Shown here: positions 24,356-36,470 of the stretch, piece after piece
Numbering within the stretch: position 1 is the first letter of the stretch
How the letters are laid out: the number at the start of each line of letters is the position of its first letter
NCBI GenBank assembly: GCA_036850595.1
Contig: CM072158.1
Location: forward strand, 14,523,422-14,587,421
Direction of reading: 5' to 3'
DNA from: Rhyacichthys aspro
Taxonomy: Eukaryota > Chordata > Actinopteri > Gobiiformes > Rhyacichthyidae
DNA length: 64,000 bases
Program-made: the position numbers and the translations under genes
Notes under the pieces: model-generated
The model's input: the letters and a program-made list of their open reading frames with translations, nothing else
Told to the model about the DNA's origin: nothing
Databases searched by the model: none

Positions 24356-24369
24356 GTTACCATGACAAC
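24356..24369. promoter_or_regulatory. RFX X-box-like motif
   Basis: GTTACCATGACAAC differs by one base from the symmetric RFX X-box GTTRCCATGGCAAC. It sits about 2.7 kb upstream of the nt5c1a start and 4.9 kb downstream of the hpcal4 stop. Function is inferred from the motif alone. Confidence 0.35.
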
Positions 24370-25866
24370 ATGAAAGTTGACATCATTGCAGTGGTGTGAC
24401 GACATTTCTGGCATGATGACTCACGCTCATTCAATGCGCTTGAGTGAGTTTAATAGTAGAGAAAACACAAAGGCTGAAGCTCGACATACTTTTATTCTAT
24501 GTAACAAAAATAATCACATGTCTTTGTTCTAGGAGTCTAACAATATTTAAAACAATCAAACATAAGGACAAGTATACATTTACATAAACATCATAGATGA
24601 AAGCTGAGGAACAGAATTATATTGCACAACCTAACACAAACCATTTTTGCTCAAAAATAAAAAAAAACCCAATACTCATTTTCATGTCACACAGCTCAGG
24701 ACATGATGAACTGTTATAAATGGCTGCATCACAAATGATCAATACGCTATTCCCTAACTGCACCTGATACAACCATGACTCTCAAGTTTCAAATCAAAGT
24801 CCTCATTTGACACAACCTATCTTTGGCACTCTAAATGTAGGATCATATCTTAAGTGGCGTTGAATCAGTTACTGCAAAAATGAATGAAATCAAAAGAAGG
24901 ACCTGTTATGTGGTAGAATAGTGGTGCTTGGTCTGACGCTCTGCTAATTAAGATGGGCAGAGTCTAATCAGCTGAGAAATGTGGTCATCAACACGCCGTG
25001 GAGCCATTTTGTGAGGCAATCTGTTCCAATCAAACTGTTCTAATGCTTACGGTCTGACCTAAATAATGTCATTAACCATGCCTATGACAGTAATAGAGAG
25101 TCAAAGGTCGAGCCATGAAATGTGTCGCTCTTTATCTCAGAGACGTACAATGAAAAATGGTCAAACAGTTTTGGTGTTCAGCATTTGAACGTGAGTTGAC
25201 ACTTCTCCTCCAGTTTACTACTGCAGTATAGTGCAGTAGAGTAATACACAACTCTATTTCAAAACAAATATAAGTTAAACACATTAAGCTAACTTTTCTG
25301 CTAAGTACTAACTAGCATATGGAAGGTCTTGCTACAACATTTACTTGCTTGTATGTTGAAACAATATCTGGGACATTGAATCAGTTACTTTGTCGTTACG
25401 GAGTGAATTGTTGTAATGTGTAACATCATATTTCGATCCACTAGGTGACATTGTGACACGAGGCTGACTCTCCTAAACCTTCAGAATTTCCTTGCCGACA
25501 ACTTCATCATTCTCCATTTTTGAAAACGCTCTCTGTTGGTGTCCATATTCTCAACCATCTGTTAAAGCTAACCTAAATGTGACTATACTGCAACAGGAGG
25601 CTACAGAAAACCAAACAACATGTCCCAAACGGGAGACGTTACAGTGTTGACCAGCAGAGCACAAAAGCAAGTGTAGTATGGCTAATAATACTCAATGCAA
25701 GGATTTACACAGGTTTTACAAAGTTAAACTAGACCGAGGCGTCTCTTGTTCCACAAATGATACAAATACAAAACACACGGACACTCACGGGTGTCCAGAC
25801 ACACAGACCAAACAACACACACGTCGTCGTTCACTCGCACTTGCACACTGTTGTCATATGAAATCA

Positions 25867-26020
25867 GGGCCCTCTACTACAAATATGGATTAAGTTGTCA
25901 TTAAGATTAATCCTGATATCACAAAGCCAGAGAGACTACCAGCTTTGTGACATTGCAGAATGTGCTGAATTTGGTTTTGTTAAACAGTTCTTGTTCCGCT
26001 GGTTTTGTAGTAGAGGGCCC
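25867..26020. mobile_element. 154-bp inverted-repeat element (MITE)
   Basis: Both ends are the perfect 17-base inverted repeat GGGCCCTCTACTACAAA (25867-25883 and 26004-26020). The interior contains CTTTGTGA and GCTGGTTTTGT segments like those of a family of short fish elements with a GGGCCCTNTACTAC end, possibly ISL2EU or Harbinger-related. No coding capacity. The target duplication could not be decided from the flanks. Confidence 0.75.
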
Positions 26021-26311
26021 GTGTCTAAGCTAGTAGCACATTTACATTGTATCTTTATATATTCATAAATACGATTACAGTCTTAATAAATGTACATGTA
26101 GTTATTGTTACATTATCACACAAGAGAGGCTTTTAGAAACTGAGGAGGGAGGGACCGTTCAAGGGCTGTGTGAGAAGCAGAACACAATCTGAAGGACTGG
26201 CCAATAAACATCAGTATTTCAGTAAACGAGATGTCTTACCTTTACTGTTCTGCTATAATCCTTGTGCCAAGAGGATGGGCATAATCATCTGTCCACATTT
26301 ATTCATTTTTC

Positions 26312-26345
26312 TCACACACACACACACACACACACGCACACACAG
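26312..26345. repeat. CA microsatellite
   Basis: A run of CA dinucleotides with a single CG interruption near 26335. Confidence 0.9.
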
Positions 26346-28300
26346 ACCACCAGGTGCTTCCTTTTCAACCCCTGCTCTTTTTTTCTATTGATTTTCAGAT
26401 CGGAGCCGAGTTCAGCAAAGTTCCTCTCCCTCCACCAATTATCAAAGCGCTTCCTCTCTGACATTTATGCCGGAGCAAGACAAAAAGGCAAACGTAGGAC
26501 AGCAGTAAAGAAACAGTAGAGGTGGGTATTTCAGCTTTTCCTGCGAGACCACAATGAATCATGAAGGCAGTTTTGGCCTTTCACGGAAAGACCGTTTGTA
26601 GTCTGTTAATTACTGTTCTGATTAGCCCACTCCACAGTGCTCCAGAGACTTCTCTATGAGAAATTGCAGATCTTAGATGAGCCAGGCTATACTATAAACC
26701 ATAAAGAGTGATTTTAACAGGGAAGAAGTTCAAAATGGTAATGTCATTATAAATTCTTAGATCACTTAGATTAAGATGTCAGTATAATTTATTTATAATG
26801 TATAAAAATTACAGTGTACATTTTAAATATTACGGATCATTTAAAAGGGTTTAATGGCCAAATGGTCTAAAAAAAGAGTTGTGTGAAAGCTCAGTGCTCT
26901 GCCCCAATCACCCCTCAGTTCAATTCAAGGATGCTATTAGAACGTCTTGTCAGTGGTATAAAAAAAACAAAACAACAACAGGTATTTCAATTTAGGGCCA
27001 GATTTACTGACATGGACTATTTTCTGTGATGCACTAATTTCCCATTGAGTGGCCAGTTTAGCGGCATATTTACTAAGGATTCAAGAAGGATAACTTCATG
27101 AAGTATTTACTGTGGTTGTTGTTGATGGTGTGTTTTTAAATTACATGCTCTGGTGGATGTGCGAATAAAAACATAAAATAAAAACAATGCCCTTATAATT
27201 ATCAGTGGCAGTGATGTTTTGTGCTATATGTGCTCAGTTCTAAACCTAAAGCCAGATGCAAACTTGATACATGCCATTTTTTCAGCATCACATTTTGGTG
27301 TTGTCTGCTGCTTTTGCAACTCAAACCTTAGTAAATCCACCTCATTTGAATTTTCTTCTCCCCAAGACAGGAAATTCCACAAATACACAGACAATGAGGC
27401 CAGTCATAAAATCACCTGTGCCCATATCTGCATTAAGCAGCACGCCAATCTTTTAATTAATCCGTAGAAAATATGGTATGGCAAATCACATAAAATGGTG
27501 CCTTCTGGAGAAAAACAAAACACATGAACATCCCAATACAACTGCTGTACTAGGTTGCTGTAATTAGAGCAGCCAGCATGACACTTCCTGCTGCATGCTA
27601 ATGTTAGCTAAGGTTATCATCCAGGGAACATATTCACCTGCAGCTTGATTTCCTGACGTCACCGTCTTGGAAGACAGTTCTAATTATGTGTTGTCAAACA
27701 AACTGTAATCAGAATCCTATCAAACAGTTTGATAGGATATAGATTTTGTGGGAAGGCTTTAGGTGCAGATGAAGTCACTGAGGACCACATCAGTATTCTT
27801 CCCCACACCGCTGGCAGCTGCTGTCTGCTACACTCATCACCTGCCTCATATGGCGAGATCAGTGTGCAGACGCCGGGTTGTAATCTAGAGGAAACATTGT
27901 GTTGAGGGGACACAGTAGTGACTGGGGTTTGGCTGCAGATGTATTTATAAATGCACACAGTTTGATCAGGCTCTGCAGGGCTAAGTTTGTTTTGCTCTCA
28001 CTAAAGTCATATATATTCATGCGCTCGGTTTACACACACAGAGAGACACACAGCTATTGTTATTGTTCATTTACATACAGTGATTCTCTGGCTGGTATCA
28101 TTGATGACCCATGTGGACCAGACAGCTGCCTCCTGCTTGGCTTCATGTCACTCTTTTTCAAACCCTTCCAGGGTGCACAGCATGAAAACATTGGGTTTGT
28201 TTGTATAAGTGGCAGCCTGCGTGCTAAAAATGAGGCACCCAACAGACCTGTCAGCATCAATGGCACATTTCGTATTCCATTCGGCTTTGTTTCTAACTTA

Positions 28301-28318
28301 AAGTAACCATGGTTACTT
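28301..28318. repeat. Perfect 18-bp palindrome
   Basis: AAGTAACCATGGTTACTT is its own reverse complement. It lies about 240 bases beyond the hpcal4 poly(A) signal. It resembles but does not match an RFX X-box. Confidence 0.7.
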
Positions 28319-28554
28319 CAAGGTTATGTTTGGTTTATGACTTAAATTTTTTTTTTTTACTTAGTACGTTTCAGATATTTAGTCAGCAGGTCATGTGTAA
28401 TAGTTACACCCCCCTCTTTAAATTTAATGTCTTTTTGTAAACAGTAAATGCATACTTAAACTTAAACAAATTGTAATCCTATTGTGGGTCTTGTTATGTT
28501 AGAAATCCATTAACTGAGAGACAAACAACAATATATATCTTATTTTACAGTGCT

Positions 28555-28564
28555 TTTATTTATT
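28555..28564 (-). terminator. hpcal4: Poly(A) signals of hpcal4
   Basis: Two overlapping AATAAA hexamers on the minus strand (TTTATT at 28555-28560 and 28559-28564). They imply a 3' UTR of about 700 bases. Inferred from motif and position only. Confidence 0.5.
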
Positions 28565-29279
28565 AACAGAAATGAACATGCGCACAGCTGAGTATCCTTC
28601 AGCTTTAAAAACATGTACGCAGATCCACTTCAGCAGCTGCTTCTTCCCTCACATTGTTATAGAGGAATTTTGATTCTTTTCTTTTTTCAGCCACTCTGAT
28701 TTCCTCACATTTGCCTCTACAATATTCTGCTTTACAGAGCAGTTCAGTAGACTCTTGAATGAAGGGTGCTCAGATGGACACTCACTAACTCCTACTACAA
28801 TCAGATTATGTTTAATATGTTTTTACACTAAAAAACATACAATTCAAACAGGGGGGGCTTAACTATTTCACCTGATGTTTATAAACGTCAAGGAATCAGT
28901 TTATCAATGGGAACATGCCAGCTCCGTAACTCACTGCTGCTATAGATGAACCCTTTTCCTTTGACCTTTTAAGCCACAGTAAAAGTTCAAAGCCCATGCA
29001 TTGAACTGTGGAGTGTGTGCAGAGCTTTTAACCTAGTTTTGAGCATTGAGAAATACATTTTAGAAAGATTCCTGTGTATGTATTTTTAAAGGGCAATTTT
29101 AGCAATTGACTGTATAAGTGAAAAATGGTGAGAAAGATGGGCCTCAATCAGTGGTCTGAGTTGTTCCAAATATGGCTCGCCCCCTCCTCTGCTTCACTTG
29201 TCTCTCATCCTCGGTTGCTCTTTTTTTTCAGTCCAACTCTTGCCCATCTTTTTCCCCCTCGCCTCCCACTCGTCTGTCT

Positions 29280-29477
29280 CTACTTCTGCATCTCACACTG
29301 CAGCAGTAGGACGATGGAGGGGTCGGACTTGGCCGCTTCTTTGAACTCTTCAAGGGTGATCTCGTCATTGTTGTCTTTGTCCATCTTGGAGAAGATCTTG
29401 TCCACGCGCTGCTGAGGGGTCAGCCCGTCCTCGTTCATACGCATCATTATGACGGTGCCCACCATCTTGTAAATGGC
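29280..29477 (-). CDS. hpcal4: hpcal4 coding exon 3, EF hand 4 and stop
   Basis: Residues 127-191, AIYKMVGTVIMMRMNEDG to LLLQCEMQK, then TAG. Acceptor CTCTCTGCAG. The fourth EF loop has Asp instead of the canonical Gly at position 6, as in related visinin-like proteins. Confidence 0.96.
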   Translation of the reverse strand, partial: AIYKMVGTVIMMRMNEDGLTPQQRVDKIFSKMDKDNNDEITLEEFKEAAKSDPSIVLLLQCEMQK

Positions 29478-31512
29478 CTGCAGAGAGCATGAGGAAATAA
29501 AATGAATGAAGAGTCACTTTTGGTTATGGGCTACAGTTCTGAGTTATGATCAGTTACAGCTGCTTTTGTGTAAGCATTATATACACTAATACATGCTTAT
29601 CTTTGTATTGTTTAATGGGGTTACACTTCTGTTTTAAAATAGTATTATAAAATATGAATTTATGCACTTGGTGTAAGATATAGTCAGGGTCAGGGTTCCC
29701 ACTCACCCCTGAAAAACTGAAAAAATCCTGGAAATTTAGAGAGTAGTCTTTCAGTCCTGGAAAGGTTTTGGAAATTCATTTAAAAGAATAAATGTCCTGG
29801 AAATGTTGTATATTGTCATGGAAAACGTAAATTGTATTGTAGCTGCTGGCATGTTTCAATACTGCCAAAAACTTGTGCTTGAAAACTTAAAAACCCTGCA
29901 AAAACCTGATGCCTTTCCATATAACCAAGGCTGATATAGTTTGGTTTTGACCCTCTGAGGCTGCTGTAGTTTGAGTTTCTTGAAATGTCTTGAAAAATAC
30001 ATTCTTAAACAATAGGGAACCCTCATAGTATAATTCTAATGTGATACAAAAAAGTAGCATATCCTGATGGTAAAGTTAAGGGCTAAAATATTAAAATAGA
30101 GTTCTTCTCTAGTACTTTAGATTTAGAGTATGAGATGTTTATCACAAAACCAAGATTTTACTCTGGCCTCTTTTATACATGTTTTTACAGAGGACGTGAA
30201 GAGAATCACATCTGGACTTTCTCCTGACCTTTGTGTTTGCACATGCAGCAAATGTCAGGAGAACGTAGGACAGGACTGGCAATGATACATGTCTGGAGTG
30301 CAGGTAGTTTCACTGAAGGACAGAGGGTGGTAGTGTGTGTGGGAGCAGAGGATGGAGCTGGACAGTGGAGCACTCAGGCGGCTCAAAGTGCAGGGGCAAA
30401 AAAATATAAAGGGCACCTAACTCCAATGTCACTTCAAACTAATACCAAAATAATCAAAATATACATAAAACATACTTCTCACCACATAGTGCGACCAAAT
30501 ATCGACTGAGATTTGCAGTGCACTTTCAGTTCTTTTGAGTGGACAATATGGCTTTTTTTTTTTTTCACATAGAATGGTAGAGGTTTAGGAGGCTTTCTGC
30601 CATATTAAGACCCGCAGGAGCATATAGGAGCATTTTCAGCATCTTCTCTACGATGGTCCTTGGGGGAATGCGGGTATAAGGTAACAGAAATGTATTTTTT
30701 GTCACTAAAGAAGGCACTTTTTCAATTTGGTCCAAAAGAGCAGGAGTGGTCCAACTTGGCAGTTAAAAGGTTTTAGTCACAACAACCATAAAACCCTAAC
30801 AAAGTTTCAGATTCAGAATGGTGCAATCAGAATGATGTTATAGAACAGTTTTTCAAAGTCATAATAAAGACTATAAACTCCCTGTTTTTCTTCTGAAGTT
30901 GTTGTCATCCTCATATGGATGTATTTTCTCTGTCCTTACAATCACATACCTCAATAATCTCTAACATCTCCATGCGTGTGATCTTTCCGTCCCCGTCCAG
31001 GTCGTACATGTTAAAGGCCCAGTTGAGTTTTTGTTCGAAACTTCCCCTGGAGGTGATGGAGAGGGCGCAGATGAACTCCCTGAAGTCAATGGTCCCATCG
31101 CCGTTCTTATCAAACGTCCGAAACGCGTGCTGAGCAAACTTTGAGGCATCCCCGTATGGGAAGAACTGGACAGGAAACGGGACAAACCAGTAATATTTTA
31201 GCGTGATTTTAGCTGTCATACCACAATATTTTTTCTTTACAGTTGTAACACCTTTAGATACCAAGTCTACATCTGTTACGTAGTTACTTTATTTACAGTT
31301 ACTTTATTCCTCCTGCACTTTGTCATCTTTGTGTCTGTTCTGAGCCTCACCTTCACATAGAGCTGCTGAAACTCTTCCAGGTTGAGGATACCAGAGGGAC
31401 AGTCTTTGAGGAAGCCTTTGTACCACTGCTTCAGCTCGGCCTCGTTGAATTCTGTGTTCTTGGTCAGGTCATCCAAGACCTCTGGTGCCAGTTTGCTGTT
31501 GTGTTTCCCCAT
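29280..31512 (-). CDS. hpcal4: Hippocalcin-like 4 (VILIP-2), neuronal calcium sensor
   Basis: Encodes a myristoylated EF-hand neuronal calcium sensor of the visinin-like group; in mammals these bind membranes on calcium and tune signalling and channels. Exons 31512-31351, 31165-30950 and 29477-29280 join to 191 codons, the family length. MGKHNSK supplies the Gly2 myristoylation site. The first EF hand is degenerate with the usual Cys-Pro (KDCPSG). EF2 loop DKNGDGTIDFRE is at residues 73-84, EF3 DLDGDGKITRME at 109-120, EF4 DKDNNDEITLEE at 159-170. HPCAL4 is chosen over VSNL1 from memory of both: PSGILNLEEF, MMRMN and LTPQQRVDKIF are HPCAL4-like, although LYVK and KIFSKMDK lean toward VSNL1. 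Adjacency to nt5c1a in the same direction agrees with human 1p34.2. Confidence 0.93.
29691..30024. mobile_element. Dispersed repeat with AGGGTTCCC inverted ends
   Basis: AGGGTTCCC at 29692-29700 is mirrored by GGGAACCCT at 30015-30023. The interior has several copies of TCCTGGAAAT-like motifs and, near its right end (29945-29976), a unit TTTTGACCCTCTGAGGCTGC that recurs as a tandem array at 61.6-61.9 kb and singly near 63.1 kb. The combination fits a non-autonomous DNA transposon carrying a variable internal minisatellite. Target duplication not resolved. It lies in hpcal4 intron 3. Confidence 0.5.
30950..31165 (-). CDS. hpcal4: hpcal4 coding exon 2, EF hands 2 and 3
   Basis: Residues 55-126, FFPYGDASKFAQHAF to EMLEIIE, phase 0 at both ends. 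Acceptor CCTGTCCAG, donor GTATGTGAT. The intron before it is only 185 bases. Confidence 0.96.
31351..31512 (-). CDS. hpcal4: hpcal4 coding exon 1
   Basis: Residues 1-54, MGKHNSKLAPEVL to EEFQQLYVK. The acceptor TTTATCCCAG lies 15 bases before the ATG (exon starts at 31527), so the 5' UTR is split by an intron. Donor GTGAGGCTC, phase 0. Confidence 0.95.
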
Positions 31513-34500
31513 GATGAGTCACCTTTCCTGGGATAAAGAAAGATCCAGACAGCCACAACGAGAGGAGAGGTGATCACAGGTGAGAAGATGCGAGGCAAAT
31601 AAACAGCAACAGCCCAGTGTTGCTGCACAGCGCAGGTCTCGCAGGACCCACGCATACAAGGAATTACACCCACTAGTGGCAAAATAAAAACAATGTGTGG
31701 CACTGTTAAAAAAAAAATGCTATTTTTTTTAGTCTGAAACTATTTTTGAGCACACAACCCTACATGAAGATTTAGGATATTTATGAACTAAATTGATATT
31801 GTTTCATAAATGTTTGGGTGTATTCCTCATCTGATGTATATCCACTGGGTTTCTTTATAAACAACAGTGTGTTTCTACAAGGATACCTTACATGTCCTCT
31901 GGAGAATGTCAGGAGAAGTGGGTGTTTACAACTCAAAGCTGACAGACAAATGAGCCAACTCCTTCGTATTGAACACGGTTAATTCACTAATGACAATACT
32001 ACATGTATTCACACATGCCGCAAAGGTACCGCATGTGGGCCGCCAAACCTTGTCTACATTTAGTGCATAAAACGGAACATCACAAAAAGTGATCCAAACT
32101 GATAACAGGGTGTGGTTAGAGTCTGTGATATTCCTCCTGACTCTGTCCTGTAGTTATTGCTCTTGTACTGAAGTTTGTGTCCCAATGGCAGATGGTCGCA
32201 GGCTTCAACACAGAAATTTGAGTGGGTTGTGCAAAGAGTCAGGATAAAGTCAGGAGGGCAATGCATGTGTGAATAGGGGCTTGGGTGTAAAAAAGGAGGA
32301 ATGTGAGGTGTGGAAATGCATTATTTAATTTAGCCACTAGATGTTAGCCAAAAACTACACACCCCACTATTAAATGTAAAACTAGGAGGAGAGGAGAGTA
32401 CCACTTAAGAAACATATATTTAAGTCACAAGCAACAACAAGTTTCCTTCCAATGCCCTTAGATACAGTGCACCATCATGTTAAATGTAGCAAAGTACGGT
32501 ATGTCTCAATGCGTCCGTATTTTAAAATATTTTGGTATGTAGCATAACGTTAAAATAGTGCATATCTGCAACCTTGTTACAAATTCTAATCTAGTGACGG
32601 ATAAGGATTTGTGTGTACTTATGTTTGTGTTCTGATTCAAATATTCATTAGAGCTGTGTGTTTTTTCCTTTACCATATGTTTTGCAAACCTCTAAAACAA
32701 TATTGCAAGAGGCTAGTGTTAATATTTCATAAACAACTAATTCTTAGCTACCTTTTACTTAAATGTGTATGTTTGGCCCCTGATGACTCTGCCTTGCAGT
32801 ATCACACATCAAACAACACATTGCAGTGACCAACAAAGATGACTCTGCATCTGCTTCAGTGGCTCTGAACAAACCGTCCTTTGTAACAGCACTCATCCAC
32901 AACACCTTTGACTTTGACACTTTCATCTTTCTACCGGCTACCATCAACAACTGCACAAACCCAACAAGTACAAGTGTTCTTTTATAACCTTAGTCTGGTC
33001 ACTGGGAAACTAGAACAGAGCCTAGATGACCAAAACATAGAATTTATTTAGTCACAAACATCTCTGTTTTTGTCTGTTGCCTTGAATAATTGATTGATTT
33101 ATTGTAATCCTATAATCCATAATCCTACTGTATTACTACTAATTCCACATGACAAATATAACTCCATCTGGACTCCATCTGGAGTTATGTGCAGGCCCAA
33201 AAATATCATTTTTGTTTTGTATTTTGAAGCATCTTTAGGCATGCAATACAATAAAGAATAGAAACTGTAAAAACCCTTTAAAGAAGTCAGGTGAGCTCTG
33301 TTCAAATAGCCTACTAAATGGATAGTTTTAGCACATTACACAGAGATGTCCACTCTTCACAAGACCTCTCCACTTATATAATGAGTCATATTCTACCCCC
33401 ATTATCACATTTGATGACTAAAGCCCCTGGTAGCACAGCAGCTATTTTGGCCATCGAATGGTCCATTAGCCTGTATGATGAGCCAGTAACCTTAGCGCTC
33501 ACATAGTCACATGGCTGCAGAGCACTGCGCTGCTTCCATGTCACCAAGGCTGACTCATAGAAGTGTCTGACAGCTTTCACACTTTGACACCAGGACACCA
33601 TCCTCATATTTAAGCCAAGTGGCCACAAATCCTCTTCCACACTGCTCAGACAGTGTGGAGACCCTTCAAACGGTCAAGTATCATGCCGCCAAGCTTTATG
33701 GCAAATGAATCATTTTAGGAAATAGCTATAGCTCCTGATGTCACTGCAGACTGCACAAATATTTTGGACTGCCATCTCATGCGGTAGACTCTGTAACCAC
33801 GAAGAAGGCTTAAAAGCAGACTTTAGAAAGAGCAAAAAGGGGAGCAATAGGAGACGAAGCTTTCTAGCATTAACTATGTCTGAAAAGGTCACCTGTGATC
33901 CTGACAAAATAAAATACAAAAATACATTCTGTTATAATTCTTTAAAGAAAAAAAAACTTTCAGGAGTCAAATAAAAAGAAGTGTTGGCGTAAAAAACCAA
34001 GAGGCAGTAAAAAGTTCTTTTTAACTCACAGTTTTTGCCTATTTTAACACACATAGGCTTTTTACTTTATTTGTAATTTTGATAACAAGGTTGACTAATG
34101 CTGGGTGCAGAAAGCAACAAGAGCTCTACTAACCCCACAAACAGAGCCAATCATCACAAAGTCAGGTTTGTTAATCAGTGCCTGTTAAAACACTGTCTGG
34201 TGAATTATGTTGGGAGCATTCTTGTTATCAGTGAATGTTCTCCCAGAGTCACATACTAATGAAGCAGATCAAATAGTACAGAGTCTCCAGGCTTGAAAAC
34301 ACATTAGAAACTAGTCTTGTCTGAAAGTATAAGAATAACCTGTGTTACTCGGTCTGTAAGTCAAGACAACCTGCAGGTTCCATTGCTCCCAGGTTAGGAT
34401 GCTACTCTCAAGTGTGCTCCTTAGCTTTCTGCCACTTAGTCTATTGAGGCTCATACCTTACTGTAGGAAAGTAGCCAGGAAAAAACTCTGGAATAATCCT

Positions 34501-36288
34501 CCATTTCATCTGTCACTTGTGAAATGAAGTTAACTACATATGTTGTACAATATTAATTGTTACCTAATACAAAAGACCAGTTTCATCATCATCTATTCAA
34601 GGGCTTAACTTCCCTCACCAGCTTGACAAGAATGCAAGAATGCCTAATATTCTTATTCATGAGGACATGACATGCTCTTACTGCAATGGTTTCACCAGAT
34701 GCTTACATTTTATAACACTAACCTGTGACTCTTGAAAAGCTGTGTGATTCAAAATGTGAAACAAAATTCATTTAATAACATTCATGAAGGTAGATAGGTT
34801 CATATAAAAACTTTAAAACAATTGCCTAGATCGGATCAGCAAAAAGGTGGTTATATATTTTCTGGGGTGGCACTTAATGTGAAGAGTTTAAGAACCACTG
34901 TCCTAAAATATTGCTTCTTATCTGATTAACTGAAATGGTCAATAGGCTTAATAAATAAACGTATATTGTATGCTATCTTAAATTACATGCATTTAAATTA
35001 GTGCAGTGAAATATAATTCCTCCCAAATGTAATACGTCAACACATCCTTGAAAAATGTCATTGCCATGGAGCTCGGAAGTAACTTTTTGAGTCAGTTTCT
35101 TCATTAAGGCAGGTCTGCGTCATCTACTACAGGGATTAGATGGCCTAGCAACATGCTTTTTCTGCAGACCCTGAAATCTGTAAAATCCCGTCCACGTCCA
35201 CACAAAGCACAGGCTCAGAATACACATAAACAAAGAACAGCATGTGGGCTTTAACCAGGGGCAGTGTAACTGATCACTGAGACCATATCTCACACATACA
35301 TTAGCGTAGGGCTGGGGTATAAGGAAAATATGCCTTTTGTTTTTAGAATTGCTGTTGTGTAGTTTTTGGGCTGCAACTGGCACACACGCAGTAGCACCCT
35401 TTCGAGCATTTAAGGTTATAAAAAGTGATGTTAAATTAAACTTGAGTGCTAATTCGCAGGGATCAGAAAGCATATAGTGTATCACACAGACATTTTGCTA
35501 GGGTTTATTTAGGGTTATTCACAACCACTTTGCAAAACCAAAACAATCCCAAAAGGAAAAAAAGACAAACTGTTTCTCTTGAATTTAATTTTGCACTACA
35601 GCTTTTCTGACATTGTTCTAAAACTCTCATTAATTCGCTTTTTCATCCAGCTCTACATTCTTGTGCATGTTGGACTCTCACAGGGCTGATGAAGAGCCAG
35701 GAGAAAAAGATGTGTAGAAAAGGATGGATGACTCAATCTGAAATCACACCTCTGAGCAGGAAGACAAATGGACAGACGGGGGCATAGACGAGAAGTGAAA
35801 AGGCGACGCAGAGAGACAGACAGAGAAAAATGCAGTAGTGAGCAGATAAACTCAGCTCGTAGAAAATCGTCCTAACAGGCGTTTCATTGGTGAGAGACAT
35901 GTATCTTATTGAGTCTGAAGGGGCCTTAACACGGTCATTCCAACTGTCACACCGATAGTAAACACAGTGCCTAATTTGAGACATAAACATGTGCGTCGTG
36001 GCGTGTTGCTGTGCCGATGTGACTGTGTTTGCACAGCTTGACTACAGCCTGACTGCTATTTAGCTGATTGGATCAACAAGATAAACATGTTTGCGTGCTG
36101 CGGTCAGAAGTAATAAACTCTTCACTTTGACAGATTTTGCTTTTAAGAGGCTGGCATCACGGGGTCACACTGGGACACAGGGGAATTGCATAGACTAAAA
36201 CGATATAATGATCATTCAAACTTAGCACCATTTACACTCCTTTTTGTGACATTTAGTATTTCTTTCACAAATATCGCCTTTGAAGCTG

Positions 36289-36343
36289 GTAAGTGAAGTC
36301 AAAACTAAAGAGCACATGGCTAATTTGCATATATACACACAAA
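36289..36343. repeat. Diverged direct repeat, copy A, with octamer motif
   Basis: A 55-base segment matching 41348-41402 at 49 of 55 positions without gaps. The core GCACATGGCTAATTTGCATA is identical in both and contains ATTTGCAT, the POU-family octamer. Confidence 0.75.
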
Positions 36344-36409
36344 TCCGTTATGCATATGCTATTCTCCTTTTTGTGCATTTATTGGTATGCACACACCTAA
36401 TACATTTTC

Positions 36410-36470
36410 ACTTCCGTTTTATTTATATAGCACAATATCACAATAACAATTGCCTCAAAGTGCTTCAGCA
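36410..36470. repeat. Tail of a common teleost dispersed repeat
   Basis: TTTTATTTATATAGCACAAT followed by ATCACAATAACAATTGCCTC and AAAGTGCTT resembles the frequently seen fish repeat segment in which TTTATATAGCGC precedes a caca-rich stretch and a CTCAAGGCGCTT motif. The class (SINE or LINE tail) is not certain. Confidence 0.35.

Larger units (their letters stand above)
22191..28549. other. Intergenic between hpcal4 and nt5c1a
   Basis: About 6.4 kb separate the nt5c1a promoter from the hpcal4 poly(A) signal, both genes reading leftward. No coding exon was recognised. A 135-codon plus-strand frame at 27899-28306 has no known domain. The segment holds an RFX-like site, a 154-bp inverted-repeat element and a CA microsatellite, listed separately. 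Confidence 0.55.

Noticed and set aside
27899..28306. 135-codon plus-strand frame
   Set aside because: No domain, splice context or homology recognised; kept only as intergenic chance frame.
29125..29415. 96-codon plus-strand frame over the last hpcal4 exon
   Set aside because: Antisense shadow of the conserved minus-strand coding sequence.
29280..31512. Identity as VSNL1 (VILIP-1)
   Set aside because: Very close in sequence, but PSGILNLEEF, MMRMN and LTPQQRVDKIF are HPCAL4-type and the same-strand nt5c1a neighbour fits 1p34.2. The VSNL1 locus is next to NT5C1B instead.
32759..32956. Possible exon open on both strands
   Set aside because: An acceptor-like CCTTGCAG precedes the plus frame, but no donor or recognised protein follows.
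35120..35485. 121-codon minus-strand frame in the long hpcal4 intron
   Set aside because: No recognisable family and low-complexity Cys/Leu-rich composition at its end.
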